Below are positions 29,375-37,525 of a DNA stretch of 64,000 bases, in pieces. This stretch comes from Candidatus Fredericiella danica. GTDB taxonomy: Bacteria; Chloroflexota; Anaerolineae; Caldilineales; Caldilineaceae. The position numbers and the translations under genes were made by a program. A model generated the notes under the pieces. It worked only from the letters and a program-made list of their open reading frames with translations, did not search any database and was not told the origin of the DNA. Where the stretch lies: the NCBI GenBank assembly GCA_016713335.1, contig JADJPH010000026.1, positions 1-64,000 on the forward strand, read 5' to 3'. Positions within the stretch are counted from its first letter, which is position 1; each line of letters begins with the position of its first letter.

Positions 29375-31057
29375 GTGTCCAGCCACAAGTATGTGATCGG
29401 CATCGACTTCGGGACGGAGTCTGGTCGCGCGCTGTTGGTCGACGTGCGGGATGGTCGCGAGGTGGCGACTGCGGTGCATGTGTACAAGAACGGGGTGATC
29501 GACGAGCAACTGCCGGGGAGCGGCGTGAAACTGGAGCCGGACTGGGCATTGCAGGACCCCGATGACTATCTCGAAGTGCTCAAACGGGCCGTGCCTGCGG
29601 TGCTGGAGGCAGGCGGCGTCAACCCGGCTGACGTCATTGGGATCGCCACCGACTTCACTGCATGCACGATCCTCCCCGTTACGGCAGCGGGGACACCGCT
29701 CTGCACACTTCCGGAATATCGCACCCGGCCCCATGCCTGGATCAAACTCTGGAAACATCACGCGGCGCAACCCGAAGCCAACAAACTCAATGAAATGGCC
29801 CGGCAACTGGGTTATTCATTTCTTGACCGCTACGGCGGCAAGATTTCGTCGGAGTGGTTGATCCCAAAGGTGATGCAACTGCTCGATGAGGATCCGGCGA
29901 TCTATACGGCTGCAGACCGGATCATTGAGGCTGCGGACTGGATCATCTGGCAACTGACAGGGGTGGAAACCCGCAACTTGACGGCCGCCGGTTACAAAGG
30001 AATCTGGTCGAAGCAAGATGGTTACCCACCCCCGGAATTCTACCGGGCGCTTGATCCGCGGTTGGAGCATTTCGTTGCCGAAAAGCTATCCACTGATATC
30101 CGGGAGCTGGGGCAAAAGGCGGGCAGTCTGACGCCGGAGGCGGCGATATGGACCGGACTCCTGCCCGGCACTGCGGTGGCGATCGGCAACGTGGATGCCC
30201 ACGTCGCGGTGCCGGCAGCGACGGTGGTTGAACCGGGGCGCATGGTGATCATCATGGGCACTTCCAACTGCCATATGGTCATGGGTGTTGACGAGCACAT
30301 TGTGCCGGGCATCTGTGGCTACGTCGAGGATGGCATCATGCCGGGGTTGTTTGGCTACGAGGGCGGGCAGCCGTGTGTGGGCGATCATTTTGCCTGGTTC
30401 ATCGAAAACTGCGTTCCAGCCGCTTATGCAGCAGAGGCCGCGCAACTCGGTATCTCGCTCCATCAACTGCTCGAGGCAAAGGCTGCCCAGTTGAAGCCCG
30501 GCGAGAGTGGGTTGGTGGCTCTCGACTGGTGGAACGGCAACCGCAGCGTGCTGGTGGATGCGGATCTGACCGGCGTCATCCTCGGGTTAACCTTGGCAAC
30601 CAGGCCCGAAGAGATCTATCGCGCCTTGATTGAAGCGACCGCGTACGGCACCCGCATGATCATCGAGACCTTCCAGTCCAGCGGCGTCCCGGTCCATGAG
30701 ATCGTGGCGACGGGTGGGCTGCCGGATCGAAACAAGATGTTGATGCAAATCTACGCGGACGTGACCGGCCGGCCGATCAACGTAGCCGCCACCCACCAGG
30801 GTGGTGCGCTTGGTTCAGCCATGCACGCGGCGGTGGCGGCAGGCAGAGCCGCAGGGGGCTATGCCAATATCGTAGAGGCTGCCAGGCACATGGCACATCT
30901 GCGCGAAGAGCATTACACTCCCAACCCTGTGGCAAAAAAGGTGTATGATGAACTTTACGCCGAATACGTGAACCTCTACGATTACTTTGGCCGTGGCGGT
31001 AACGACGTCATGAAGAGATTGAAGACACTGAGAGCCAGGGTAATTGGTGAGAATTAG
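29375..31057 (+). CDS. araB: L-ribulokinase
   Basis: A 560-residue FGGY-family sugar kinase that phosphorylates L-ribulose to L-ribulose 5-phosphate. GIDFGTESGRALLVD is the N-terminal phosphate loop; IIMGTSNCHMVMG and ALDWWNGNRSVLVDADLTG are strongly diagnostic for ribulokinase rather than other FGGY kinases; ATGGLPDRNKMLMQIYADV is the C-terminal signature. The start is GTG at 29375, supported by GGGAGGGA. The stop TAG is the first part of a 7-bp repeat that continues as intercistronic hairpin 2. Confidence 0.9.
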   Translation: MSSHKYVIGIDFGTESGRALLVDVRDGREVATAVHVYKNGVIDEQLPGSGVKLEPDWALQDPDDYLEVLKRAVPAVLEAGGVNPADVIGIATDFTACTILPVTAAGTPLCTLPEYRTRPHAWIKLWKHHAAQPEANKLNEMARQLGYSFLDRYGGKISSEWLIPKVMQLLDEDPAIYTAADRIIEAADWIIWQLTGVETRNLTAAGYKGIWSKQDGYPPPEFYRALDPRLEHFVAEKLSTDIRELGQKAGSLTPEAAIWTGLLPGTAVAIGNVDAHVAVPAATVVEPGRMVIIMGTSNCHMVMGVDEHIVPGICGYVEDGIMPGLFGYEGGQPCVGDHFAWFIENCVPAAYAAEAAQLGISLHQLLEAKAAQLKPGESGLVALDWWNGNRSVLVDADLTGVILGLTLATRPEEIYRALIEATAYGTRMIIETFQSSGVPVHEIVATGGLPDRNKMLMQIYADVTGRPINVAATHQGGALGSAMHAAVAAGRAAGGYANIVEAARHMAHLREEHYTPNPVAKKVYDELYAEYVNLYDYFGRGGNDVMKRLKTLRARVIGEN

Positions 31058-31140
31058 AGATTAGAGATTAGAGATTAGAGATTAGAGATTAGAGATTGCG
31101 TTCCCGATCTCCAATCTCCAATCTCTAATCTCTAATCTCC
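31056..31140. repeat. Intercistronic hairpin 2, built of AGAGATT units
   Basis: The 5' arm is about five to six tandem copies of TAGAGAT beginning within the araB stop codon; the 3' arm is the complementary AATCTCY repeat (from 31108). They would fold into a stem of about 30 bp. It ends just before the araD ribosome site. Confidence 0.8.
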
Positions 31141-31158
31141 TAAAATGGGAGCAATCCG

Positions 31159-31798
31159 ATGTTAGACAAAATCCGTGAAGAACTCTGGCGACTCCATTTG
31201 GAGCTGCCAAAGAACAACCTGGTGAGTTGGACGAGCGGTAACATCAGCGCGCGACAAAGAGTCAGGTTATGTTGTGATCAAGCCCTCGGGCATCAAGTAT
31301 TCCGACCTGCGCCCGGAACATATGGTGGTGGTTGACCTGGAAGGTGATGTGGTGGAGGGTGACTTGAAGCCGTCCTCTGATACGGCGAGTCACCTCTACA
31401 TCTATCGCCATCGGCACGACGTGAATGGGGTTGTGCACACGCACTCGCGCTACGCCACTGCATTTGCAGCGCTGGGCCGGCCGATCCCCGTTTACCTCAC
31501 TGCGCAGGCGGATGAGTTTGGCGGCCCGATTCCCTGTGGTGGCTTTGCGCTGATCGGTGGCGAAGAGATCGGTGAGGTCGTTATCGAATCAATCGGGAAT
31601 TCACCGGCCGTGCTGCTCAAGAATCATGGTGTCTTCACCGTCGGGAAGACCGCAGAGGCGGCGCTGAAGGCGGCGATTATGGTCGAAGATGTCGCCGCCA
31701 CCGTGTGGATGGCCCTTCAGATCGGGATGCCAGACGAAATTCCCAATGCGGACGTAAAGAAGTTACACTATCGGTATACGCATGTGTATGGGCAGTGA
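31159..31798 (+). CDS. araD: L-ribulose-5-phosphate 4-epimerase; one apparent frameshift
   Basis: A class II aldolase-family epimerase converting L-ribulose 5-phosphate to D-xylulose 5-phosphate. LVSWTSGNISAR is the phosphate-binding loop, VIKPSGIKYSDL and LKPSSDTASHL are characteristic of AraD, and VVHTHSRYATAF carries the zinc histidines. The frame breaks near 31250 in a GCGCGC run and resumes at DKESGYVVIK. The ATG at 31159 has GGGAG upstream. Third gene of the arabinose operon; zinc-dependent and cytoplasmic. Confidence 0.9.
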
Positions 31799-31802
31799 GT
31801 TG

Positions 31803-31862
31803 GCGTAACTCGTAATTCGTGAGTCGTGATACAGTGTGTGAATTACGAATTACGAGTCACGC
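31803..31862. repeat. Intercistronic hairpin 3
   Basis: Arms of 18 bases with one mismatch (GCGTAACTCGTAATTCGT and ACGAATTACGAGTCACGC) begin four bases after the araD stop. The arms contain short near-repeats of GTAATTCGT. The element occupies nearly the whole gap before the aldolase gene. Confidence 0.75.
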
Positions 31863-31895
31863 AACATATTTTGTGATCCCAAAGGAGATCTCCCT

Positions 31896-32921
31896 ATGAC
31901 CAAAGTCACTATGACGCGCGGTAAGTTTGCCGGTATCAATGCCTGCGCAGATGCGAAGGGTGTGATTGCCGCGGCCGCGATGGATCAGCGCGGCTCGCTT
32001 GAGAAATCGATCGCCAAGGCTCGCGGTGGGGCAACGACGGCCGAAGATATGACCAAGTTTAAGATTGCCGTGACGCAGGTGCTGACCAAGAACTCCAGCG
32101 CGATTCTGATGGATCCGGAGTATGGCCTGCCGGCGCTGCCTGCACGTGCAGCCGGCACGGGCGTGCTGCTTGCCTATGAGAAGACCGGCTATGACACGAA
32201 AGATGACAGCCGGATGCCCGATCTGCTGCCGGAGTGGAGCGTACGGCAACTGGTGGCTGCGGGTGCGAATGCGATCAAACTGCTCCTTTACTGGAATCCG
32301 TCTCATCCGGACAGCGTCAACAACGTCAAACGAGCCTTCATCCAGCGCATTGGGGCGGAATGCGCCGGGTGCGACGTGCCATTCTTCCTGGAGCCGGTCG
32401 GTTACAACGACGCCATTGGCGATAGCAAGAGTTTTGCCTATGCCAAGGCCAAGCCCAAAATTGTCAAGGCCTACATGGAAGAATTCTCCAAGCCCGAATA
32501 TGGCATCGACATCTTGAAGGTCGAAGTGCCAGTGAACATGAGCTATGTTGAAGGTTCGCGCACCTTTACGGGCGAAAAGGCCTATTCGAAGCAAGAGGCC
32601 ATGGATCTCTTCCAGGACACCGCCAGTGTGGCTCGGAAGCCATTCATCTACCTGAGCGCAGGCGTCAGTGATGATGTCTTCCGCGATACGTTGGAACTGG
32701 CGGCGGAAGCCAACACGCCGTTCTCGGGTGTGCTTTGTGGTCGCGCCACCTGGCAGGACGGGATCCCGGTCTATGCCAAGCAGGGTTTCGATGCCCTGGT
32801 CGAATGGCTTGAGGATCGCGGCACCAAGAACATTGTTGCGCTCAACGAAGTGCTGGTCAAGGGCGCCAAGCCGTGGTGGGATTTCTATGGCGGCAAGGAT
32901 GCGATTCAGATTATTGGGTGA
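31896..32921 (+). CDS. LacD-type tagatose/fructose-bisphosphate aldolase
   Basis: A 341-residue class I (Schiff-base) aldolase resembling tagatose 1,6-diphosphate aldolase LacD. ADAKGVIAAAAMDQRGSLEKS opens the barrel; AGANAIKLLLYW carries the likely Schiff-base Lys region; FFLEPVGY, DILKVEVP and KPFIYLSAGVSDDVF are later barrel strands with conserved acidic residues. AAAGGAGA precedes the ATG. Placement after araD is unusual for arabinose breakdown, which already reaches xylulose 5-phosphate; it may cleave a ketose bisphosphate made by another kinase, for example the PfkB enzyme at 6708. Confidence 0.85.
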   Translation: MTKVTMTRGKFAGINACADAKGVIAAAAMDQRGSLEKSIAKARGGATTAEDMTKFKIAVTQVLTKNSSAILMDPEYGLPALPARAAGTGVLLAYEKTGYDTKDDSRMPDLLPEWSVRQLVAAGANAIKLLLYWNPSHPDSVNNVKRAFIQRIGAECAGCDVPFFLEPVGYNDAIGDSKSFAYAKAKPKIVKAYMEEFSKPEYGIDILKVEVPVNMSYVEGSRTFTGEKAYSKQEAMDLFQDTASVARKPFIYLSAGVSDDVFRDTLELAAEANTPFSGVLCGRATWQDGIPVYAKQGFDALVEWLEDRGTKNIVALNEVLVKGAKPWWDFYGGKDAIQIIG

Positions 32922-33971
32922 GTGACGTATTCTATGCTTGAATCGCTTGACTCCCACGTTGAGCGCCTGTTGGCGCCTGGCGTGATCGATATGCATTTTG
33001 ATCTGCTGTTGGACCTGTACGATCAGCGAGAGCGGGCCGGGGTATTGGCCAGCGACTTCCTGCCTGATATGCGACGGGGCGGCATGGGAGTCATTGCCGC
33101 GGCGATCTATCTCGAAGACAAGTATCTGCCAGAGATGGGGCTGCGCGTGGCACTTGACCAGGTGGCGCGCCTCTACGAAGAGGTCGATGGTACACCTGAC
33201 TGTGCGATTTGTCGCAGTTACGACGAGATTACGGCGGCACGTCAAGTTGGGAAGATCGCTTTCCTGATCACCATGGAAGGCGCCGAGCCACTTGGTGTAG
33301 ATCTGAATCTCCTCCGTGTGTTTTATGAATTGGGCCTCCGCGCGCTGGGTCTGACCCACGCGCGGCGCAATCTTGCCGGCGACGGCGGCGTCTTTGCTGC
33401 GCTAGGGTCGTCGCCGGCAGGGATCAGCGCCTTTGGCAAGCGTCTGATCCAAGAATGTGACCGGTTGGGTATCATCGTCGACCTCGCCCACCTCAACCCA
33501 GCCGGGGTAGACGATGTGTTGAGTCTCGTCAAACGCCCGCCGATCCTGTCACACACCAACCCGCGGCGTTTTTATGACATGGAGCGCAATAGCAGCGATG
33601 CCCAGATTCGCGAAGTGGGGCGCCGCGGCGGTGTCATTGGCGTCAATGCCGTGCTGCTGTCACCGATCCCAGGCCGGGCGACACTTGATCACTATGTTGA
33701 TCATATTGAGGCGGTCGCCGACATTGCCGGGATTGATGCTGTCGCATGCGGCTTTGACTTTGTCGAATTTTTATTCAGACGTTGGTCAGCCGCTGAGCAG
33801 GCGGCAATGACGGCGCTCACGACCGCCGTGAACTTTCCGCCGGATCTGAGCAACCACAGCCATGCGCGCAATCTGGTGCGACGGTTGATCGAACGCGGCT
33901 TCTCGGACGATGAAATCACCAAGATCATGCATCTGAACTGGATGCGGGTTTTTAGGCAATGGCTTGATTAG
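32922..33971 (+). CDS. Membrane dipeptidase-family (M19) hydrolase
   Basis: A metal-dependent TIM-barrel dipeptidase of the renal dipeptidase family. Metal ligands are visible in GVIDMHFDLL (HxD near residue 23), FLITMEGAEPLG (Glu), and later His residues in IIVDLAHLNPAG and PPILSHTNPRRFYDMERN. About 345 residues, normal for M19; no signal peptide, so cytoplasmic. GTG 32922 directly abuts the preceding stop, ATG 32934 is the alternative start. It is the last gene of the sugar operon; a role in D,L-dipeptide turnover is likely but its link to sugar use is unclear. Confidence 0.85.
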   Translation: MTYSMLESLDSHVERLLAPGVIDMHFDLLLDLYDQRERAGVLASDFLPDMRRGGMGVIAAAIYLEDKYLPEMGLRVALDQVARLYEEVDGTPDCAICRSYDEITAARQVGKIAFLITMEGAEPLGVDLNLLRVFYELGLRALGLTHARRNLAGDGGVFAALGSSPAGISAFGKRLIQECDRLGIIVDLAHLNPAGVDDVLSLVKRPPILSHTNPRRFYDMERNSSDAQIREVGRRGGVIGVNAVLLSPIPGRATLDHYVDHIEAVADIAGIDAVACGFDFVEFLFRRWSAAEQAAMTALTTAVNFPPDLSNHSHARNLVRRLIERGFSDDEITKIMHLNWMRVFRQWLD

Positions 33972-34058
33972 CCGACTCTAAGTGACTTTGTCCCACGCTC
34001 CCCTATGGGGAGATCGCCCCATAATGCTCTTCTCACTTTATCCCATATCGATAGTCAC

Positions 34059-34087
34059 CCCATCCTAAAAATAGGCTTGAGGATGGG
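34059..34087 (+). terminator. Weak stem-loop after the dipeptidase gene
   Basis: CCCATCCT and AGGATGGG flank a 13-base loop about 90 bases after the dipeptidase stop. No T run follows, so the terminator call is tentative. The rest of 33972-34174 shows no gene. Confidence 0.35.
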
Positions 34088-34174
34088 GATCGCGCCTTAT
34101 TACACCGCGTCCTGCAACATGTTACCTTTGAACAGAGGCAATTTATCCTGCCGTCTGTTTGAAGGGAGAGAAAA

Positions 34175-34303
34175 ATGGGCGTCGAAGAGCTTTCATTCAT
34201 TGCGGGTGCGTTTGTGATTTTCGCTGCACTCCGGTTCGGGATCCCAATCCTGTTGACCTGGGCCGTGGGTGATGTGGCACAGCGGACGGTTCACCACTCT
34301 TAA
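34175..34303 (+). CDS. Small single-span membrane protein (42 aa)
   Basis: A 42-residue ORF begins MGVEELSFIAGAFVIFAALR and contains one hydrophobic span (residues 7-32, with a Pro and a Trp near the end) before a short polar tail ending HHS. GAAGGGAGAG lies six bases upstream of the ATG, a better site than most in the window. It precedes the multiheme cytochrome, Fe-S and NrfD-like genes on the same strand, so it may be a small accessory subunit of that membrane complex. Confidence 0.65.
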   Translation: MGVEELSFIAGAFVIFAALRFGIPILLTWAVGDVAQRTVHHS

Positions 34304-34370
34304 CCAAAGACACAAGGTTGTCCGGTGAACGCCGGCGGCACAAGCACGAAAGAATTGAACGGAGGGAGAG

Positions 34371-35261
34371 ATGGTGGATCGTCAGCCGCGGTGCAATCCG
34401 CGAACTATGTCTGGTTGGTGGGCTTTGGCCGCGCTCTTTGCGTGTGCTGTGCTATTCCTGTGGGCCACGCCGGTACATGCGAAGGCGCAGATCCCCGACC
34501 AGCCCTTGACCGAAGAAGAAGAAAAGGCGTGCAGTTGCCACAGTGAAGAAAAGACAATGTGGGAGCAATCGCCACATGGCGGAGTTGGCGTAGACGGACA
34601 GCCGATTGCGGCTTGCGCCACCTGTCATGGGGACTATGTGCGTGGGCATCCTGATGAAGGCATGATCCCGCTCGACACCGACTCCTCAGTCTGCATCGAC
34701 TGTCACGAAACTACTGCGGACCAATGGCAGGGGACGGTGCACGCCGATGCCGGCATCCAGTGCATCAGTTGCCATGCATCGCATTCACAGGACTTGCGGC
34801 TTGCCGATCGCCAGTTGTGTGAATCGTGCCACCGTGAATCGCTGACTGATTCACTGCACACCGCGCACTGGCTGGGTGATACGCCCTGCATCAGTTGCCA
34901 TCTTGCCGAGAGCGCTGCGCCTGCAGGAATCGCCAGCACAGACCTTACCGCGGTCTTTGCCGCTGAGCGTAGCCATGATTTCACCTCCGTATCGGCGACA
35001 CGCTGTCTTAGCTGCCATACCAGCGAAGTGACGAGTATCTCTGGCAACGGCCAACAGGTGGCAGTGCGCCAACAGGCTCTGTTCAAGGCCGCCGAGGCGG
35101 TGCCGGTGCTGCAATCAGAACTGGCAGTTGCACAGGATCGCAACGTGGCGTTGTTGTGGATGAACCCGATGTTGCTGGGGGTTGGCATCAGCATCGGTGG
35201 CGTACTTGGCATCGTCTTCATGTTGGCCGCGGCTCGCTTCAGCAAGCCAAAGGGAGGCTGA
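34371..35261 (+). CDS. Membrane-anchored multiheme c-type cytochrome
   Basis: An exported protein with an N-terminal signal (hydrophobic residues 16-32, ending PVHAKA) and a C-terminal membrane anchor (around residues 262-285). Six canonical CXXCH heme sites are present: CATCH, CIDCH, CISCH, CESCH, CISCH and CLSCH. A seventh, non-canonical ACSCH lies near residue 54. Spaced His residues could act as distal ligands. GGAGGGAGAG precedes the ATG. It probably relays electrons between the quinone-interacting NrfD-like subunit and an external or periplasmic partner. Confidence 0.85.
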   Translation: MVDRQPRCNPRTMSGWWALAALFACAVLFLWATPVHAKAQIPDQPLTEEEEKACSCHSEEKTMWEQSPHGGVGVDGQPIAACATCHGDYVRGHPDEGMIPLDTDSSVCIDCHETTADQWQGTVHADAGIQCISCHASHSQDLRLADRQLCESCHRESLTDSLHTAHWLGDTPCISCHLAESAAPAGIASTDLTAVFAAERSHDFTSVSATRCLSCHTSEVTSISGNGQQVAVRQQALFKAAEAVPVLQSELAVAQDRNVALLWMNPMLLGVGISIGGVLGIVFMLAAARFSKPKGG

Positions 35262-35262
35262 G

Positions 35263-36198
35263 ATGAAGCAGGCGAGTAATCCCGACCTGACCTCACGGCG
35301 TGCGTTTCTCAAGGGTGCTGGGGTAGCCACCGCCGCAGCGGCTACGATCCTGTTGGTGGATTCCCCCACCGCCGCTGCGTCAGGCACGACGGTTGAGCCG
35401 GCCAGCGAAGAGGCGCTAGGTGTCCTGATTGACCTGACCCGCTGCAGTGGCTGCAATTCGTGCGCCCTGGCCTGCAAGGCGGCCAACCGGCTGCCACTGC
35501 CAAACCAGGCGCCGACAGAACTGGATAGCGACAACTTCACCTTTATCGATACTCGGAAGACGGCGGATGGCACCGAAGTGTACGTGAAGAAACAGTGCAT
35601 GCAGTGCGTGCACCCGGCGTGTGTATCCGCCTGCACCGTCGGCGCCTTGCGCAAGACGGCCGAGGGGCCGGTGGTCTATGACAGTAGCAAGTGTATCGGC
35701 TGCAGGTATTGCCAATATGCGTGCCCGTTCAATGTCCCGACCTACCAATGGGACAATACCTTTGGCCTGATTCAGAAGTGCCAGATGTGCTACCAGCGAT
35801 TGGCGGCCGGGCAGCAGCCCGCGTGTGTGGCAGCGTGCCCGAACGGAGCGCTCAAGTTTGGCAATCGCGCGGAATTGCTGGCACAGGCGCATGCCACCAT
35901 TGATGCCAACCAGGGCCATTATCTGGACCACATCTATGGTGAGCACGAGGTTGGCGGAACTTCCATGCTCTATCTTTCGGCCGTGCCATTTGATCAGTTG
36001 GGGCTGCCTGAGCGCGACGATGCACCTTCCCCGCGTTATGCAGAAGCCGTGATGCAGATGACGCCGGTCGTGGCGCTCTCAGTGGCGTCACTGGCAACCG
36101 GACTCCACTTGATTCTTCGCCGCCGGCACATGCTTGCCGACCAGCGTGCGGCTGAGGCTACGCAGCAGCAGACGAAGGGGAGCAGCCATGACCGTTAG
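35263..36198 (+). CDS. Tat-exported 4x[4Fe-4S] ferredoxin subunit (HybA/DmsB/NrfC type)
   Basis: The N-terminus carries a twin-arginine signal, TSRRAFLKGAG. Four cysteine clusters follow: CSGCNSCALACK, CMQCVHPACVSAC, CIGCRYCQYACPF and CQMC...CVAACP, matching the four-cluster electron-transfer subunits of respiratory oxidoreductases. A C-terminal hydrophobic segment (around residues 265-285) resembles HybA's membrane anchor. The start at 35263 follows AGGGAGG and overlaps nothing; the stop overlaps the next gene. It probably passes electrons between the multiheme cytochrome and the NrfD-like quinone subunit. Confidence 0.9.
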   Translation: MKQASNPDLTSRRAFLKGAGVATAAAATILLVDSPTAAASGTTVEPASEEALGVLIDLTRCSGCNSCALACKAANRLPLPNQAPTELDSDNFTFIDTRKTADGTEVYVKKQCMQCVHPACVSACTVGALRKTAEGPVVYDSSKCIGCRYCQYACPFNVPTYQWDNTFGLIQKCQMCYQRLAAGQQPACVAACPNGALKFGNRAELLAQAHATIDANQGHYLDHIYGEHEVGGTSMLYLSAVPFDQLGLPERDDAPSPRYAEAVMQMTPVVALSVASLATGLHLILRRRHMLADQRAAEATQQQTKGSSHDR

Positions 36199-37348
36199 GA
36201 GCACAACTTCGACTGAGACATGGACGGAATTGCGCACCCCTTCACCGCTCTTCTGGGTTGCGGGCATTCTGGGTTTTATCACGTTGGCCGGCGTGATCGC
36301 GGGCATTGGTCGGCTGATCCTGGGACTTGAGGCGACAACGTCACTCAACGATATCTACCCCTGGGGGATCTGGATCGGCTTCGACTTCGGTCTCATCGCG
36401 TTTGCCGGCGCCGGGTTTACGATGGTTGCGGTTGTGCATCTGCTACATCTTGAGCGCTTTCACGCTGCGCTCCGGCCGGCCATCCTGGTGGGGCTTCTGG
36501 GGTATGTGGCTGTGCTGGCGCTGCTCGTGCTCGATCTGGGGCGGTGGGACCGTTTCTACCACTTTATTCTGTTCTGGAATGTGCACTCGCCACTCTTTGA
36601 GATCAGTTGGTGTGTGCTGCTCTATACTACGGTGCTGCTCATTGAGGTGAGTCCTGAGGTGTTGCGGTTCCTGCCATGGCGTTGGCCGCTGCGCGTTGTG
36701 GCTTGGATCATGCCGGTCGTCGCCATCGTCGGTGTGACGCTCTCGACGCTGCACCAATCCACCCTGGGAACGCTCTATCTCAATATGCCCTACCGGCTCC
36801 ATCCGCTCTGGTACACGCCGTTCTTGCCGGTGCTATTTTACGTGTCATCGATCATGGCCGGACTGAGCCTTGGGCTGATTGCCTATCGGCTGGCGATGCG
36901 CATCGTGGGGCAACACGAACAGCCGCGCGTGGTGCTTGGCCTTGGCACCGGCGTCGTGTGGGTGGCCCTGATCTATGCTGCGCTTAAGGCTGCAGAACTG
37001 GTGTGGGCCGGCGAGTGGGCGCAGCTCCTTACCGGCGACCAATATGCGTGGCTGTGGCTTGCGGAAATGGCGATCGGGGTTGTGCTGCCCGCTGCGCTCT
37101 GGTTCTGGCCGGGGCTGCGACAGCGGAGCAGCGTCCAATGGCTCGTGCCACTGTTGGTGTTATCAGGCGTCTTGATGAACCGATTTGACGCTACCATTTT
37201 TGCACAACTGTTCCAGCCTGGGGCCACGCCGTACTCTCCACACATCCTCGAATGGATCTCGACTGCCGGGATCCTGGCCGGGGTGGCATTGGTGTGGATG
37301 TTGGCGGTGAAACTGTTCGCTGGATCCTCTAAAGAAGCGTTTCACTAG
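36188..37348 (+). CDS. NrfD/HybB-family integral membrane quinone oxidoreductase subunit
   Basis: A 386-residue protein with about ten membrane segments of the NrfD/PsrC family, closest in look to HybB (YPWGIWIGFDFGLIAFAGAGF, LDLGRWDRFYHFILFWNVHSPLFEISWC, and LHQSTLGTLYLNMP). These subunits exchange electrons with menaquinone and need no heme. ATG 36188 overlaps the Fe-S gene by 11 bases. Together with the cytochrome and Fe-S genes it forms a membrane electron-transfer module; no catalytic molybdopterin or hydrogenase subunit is encoded nearby. Confidence 0.9.
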   Translation: MTVRSTTSTETWTELRTPSPLFWVAGILGFITLAGVIAGIGRLILGLEATTSLNDIYPWGIWIGFDFGLIAFAGAGFTMVAVVHLLHLERFHAALRPAILVGLLGYVAVLALLVLDLGRWDRFYHFILFWNVHSPLFEISWCVLLYTTVLLIEVSPEVLRFLPWRWPLRVVAWIMPVVAIVGVTLSTLHQSTLGTLYLNMPYRLHPLWYTPFLPVLFYVSSIMAGLSLGLIAYRLAMRIVGQHEQPRVVLGLGTGVVWVALIYAALKAAELVWAGEWAQLLTGDQYAWLWLAEMAIGVVLPAALWFWPGLRQRSSVQWLVPLLVLSGVLMNRFDATIFAQLFQPGATPYSPHILEWISTAGILAGVALVWMLAVKLFAGSSKEAFH

Positions 37349-37367
37349 ATCACTCCCTTCTCTCCCA

Positions 37368-37406
37368 GCAGCCGGGTTTCAGGCCGAAACCCGGCTGCGT
37401 CTTTTT
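37368..37406 (+). terminator. Rho-independent terminator of the respiratory module
   Basis: A perfect 13-bp stem (GCAGCCGGGTTTC and complement) with an AGGCC loop followed by GTC and five T lies 20 bases after the NrfD-like gene. Confidence 0.9.
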
Positions 37407-37525
37407 CGCAATCCCTTCATCTATGGCAATGAAGCGCAACGGTGTGCGCGGCGCACGCCGAAGATTCATCTGTGCTAAAATGCACAATATTCGTTTCGTG
37501 ATCGATTCCAGAGAGAAGGCAAGGG

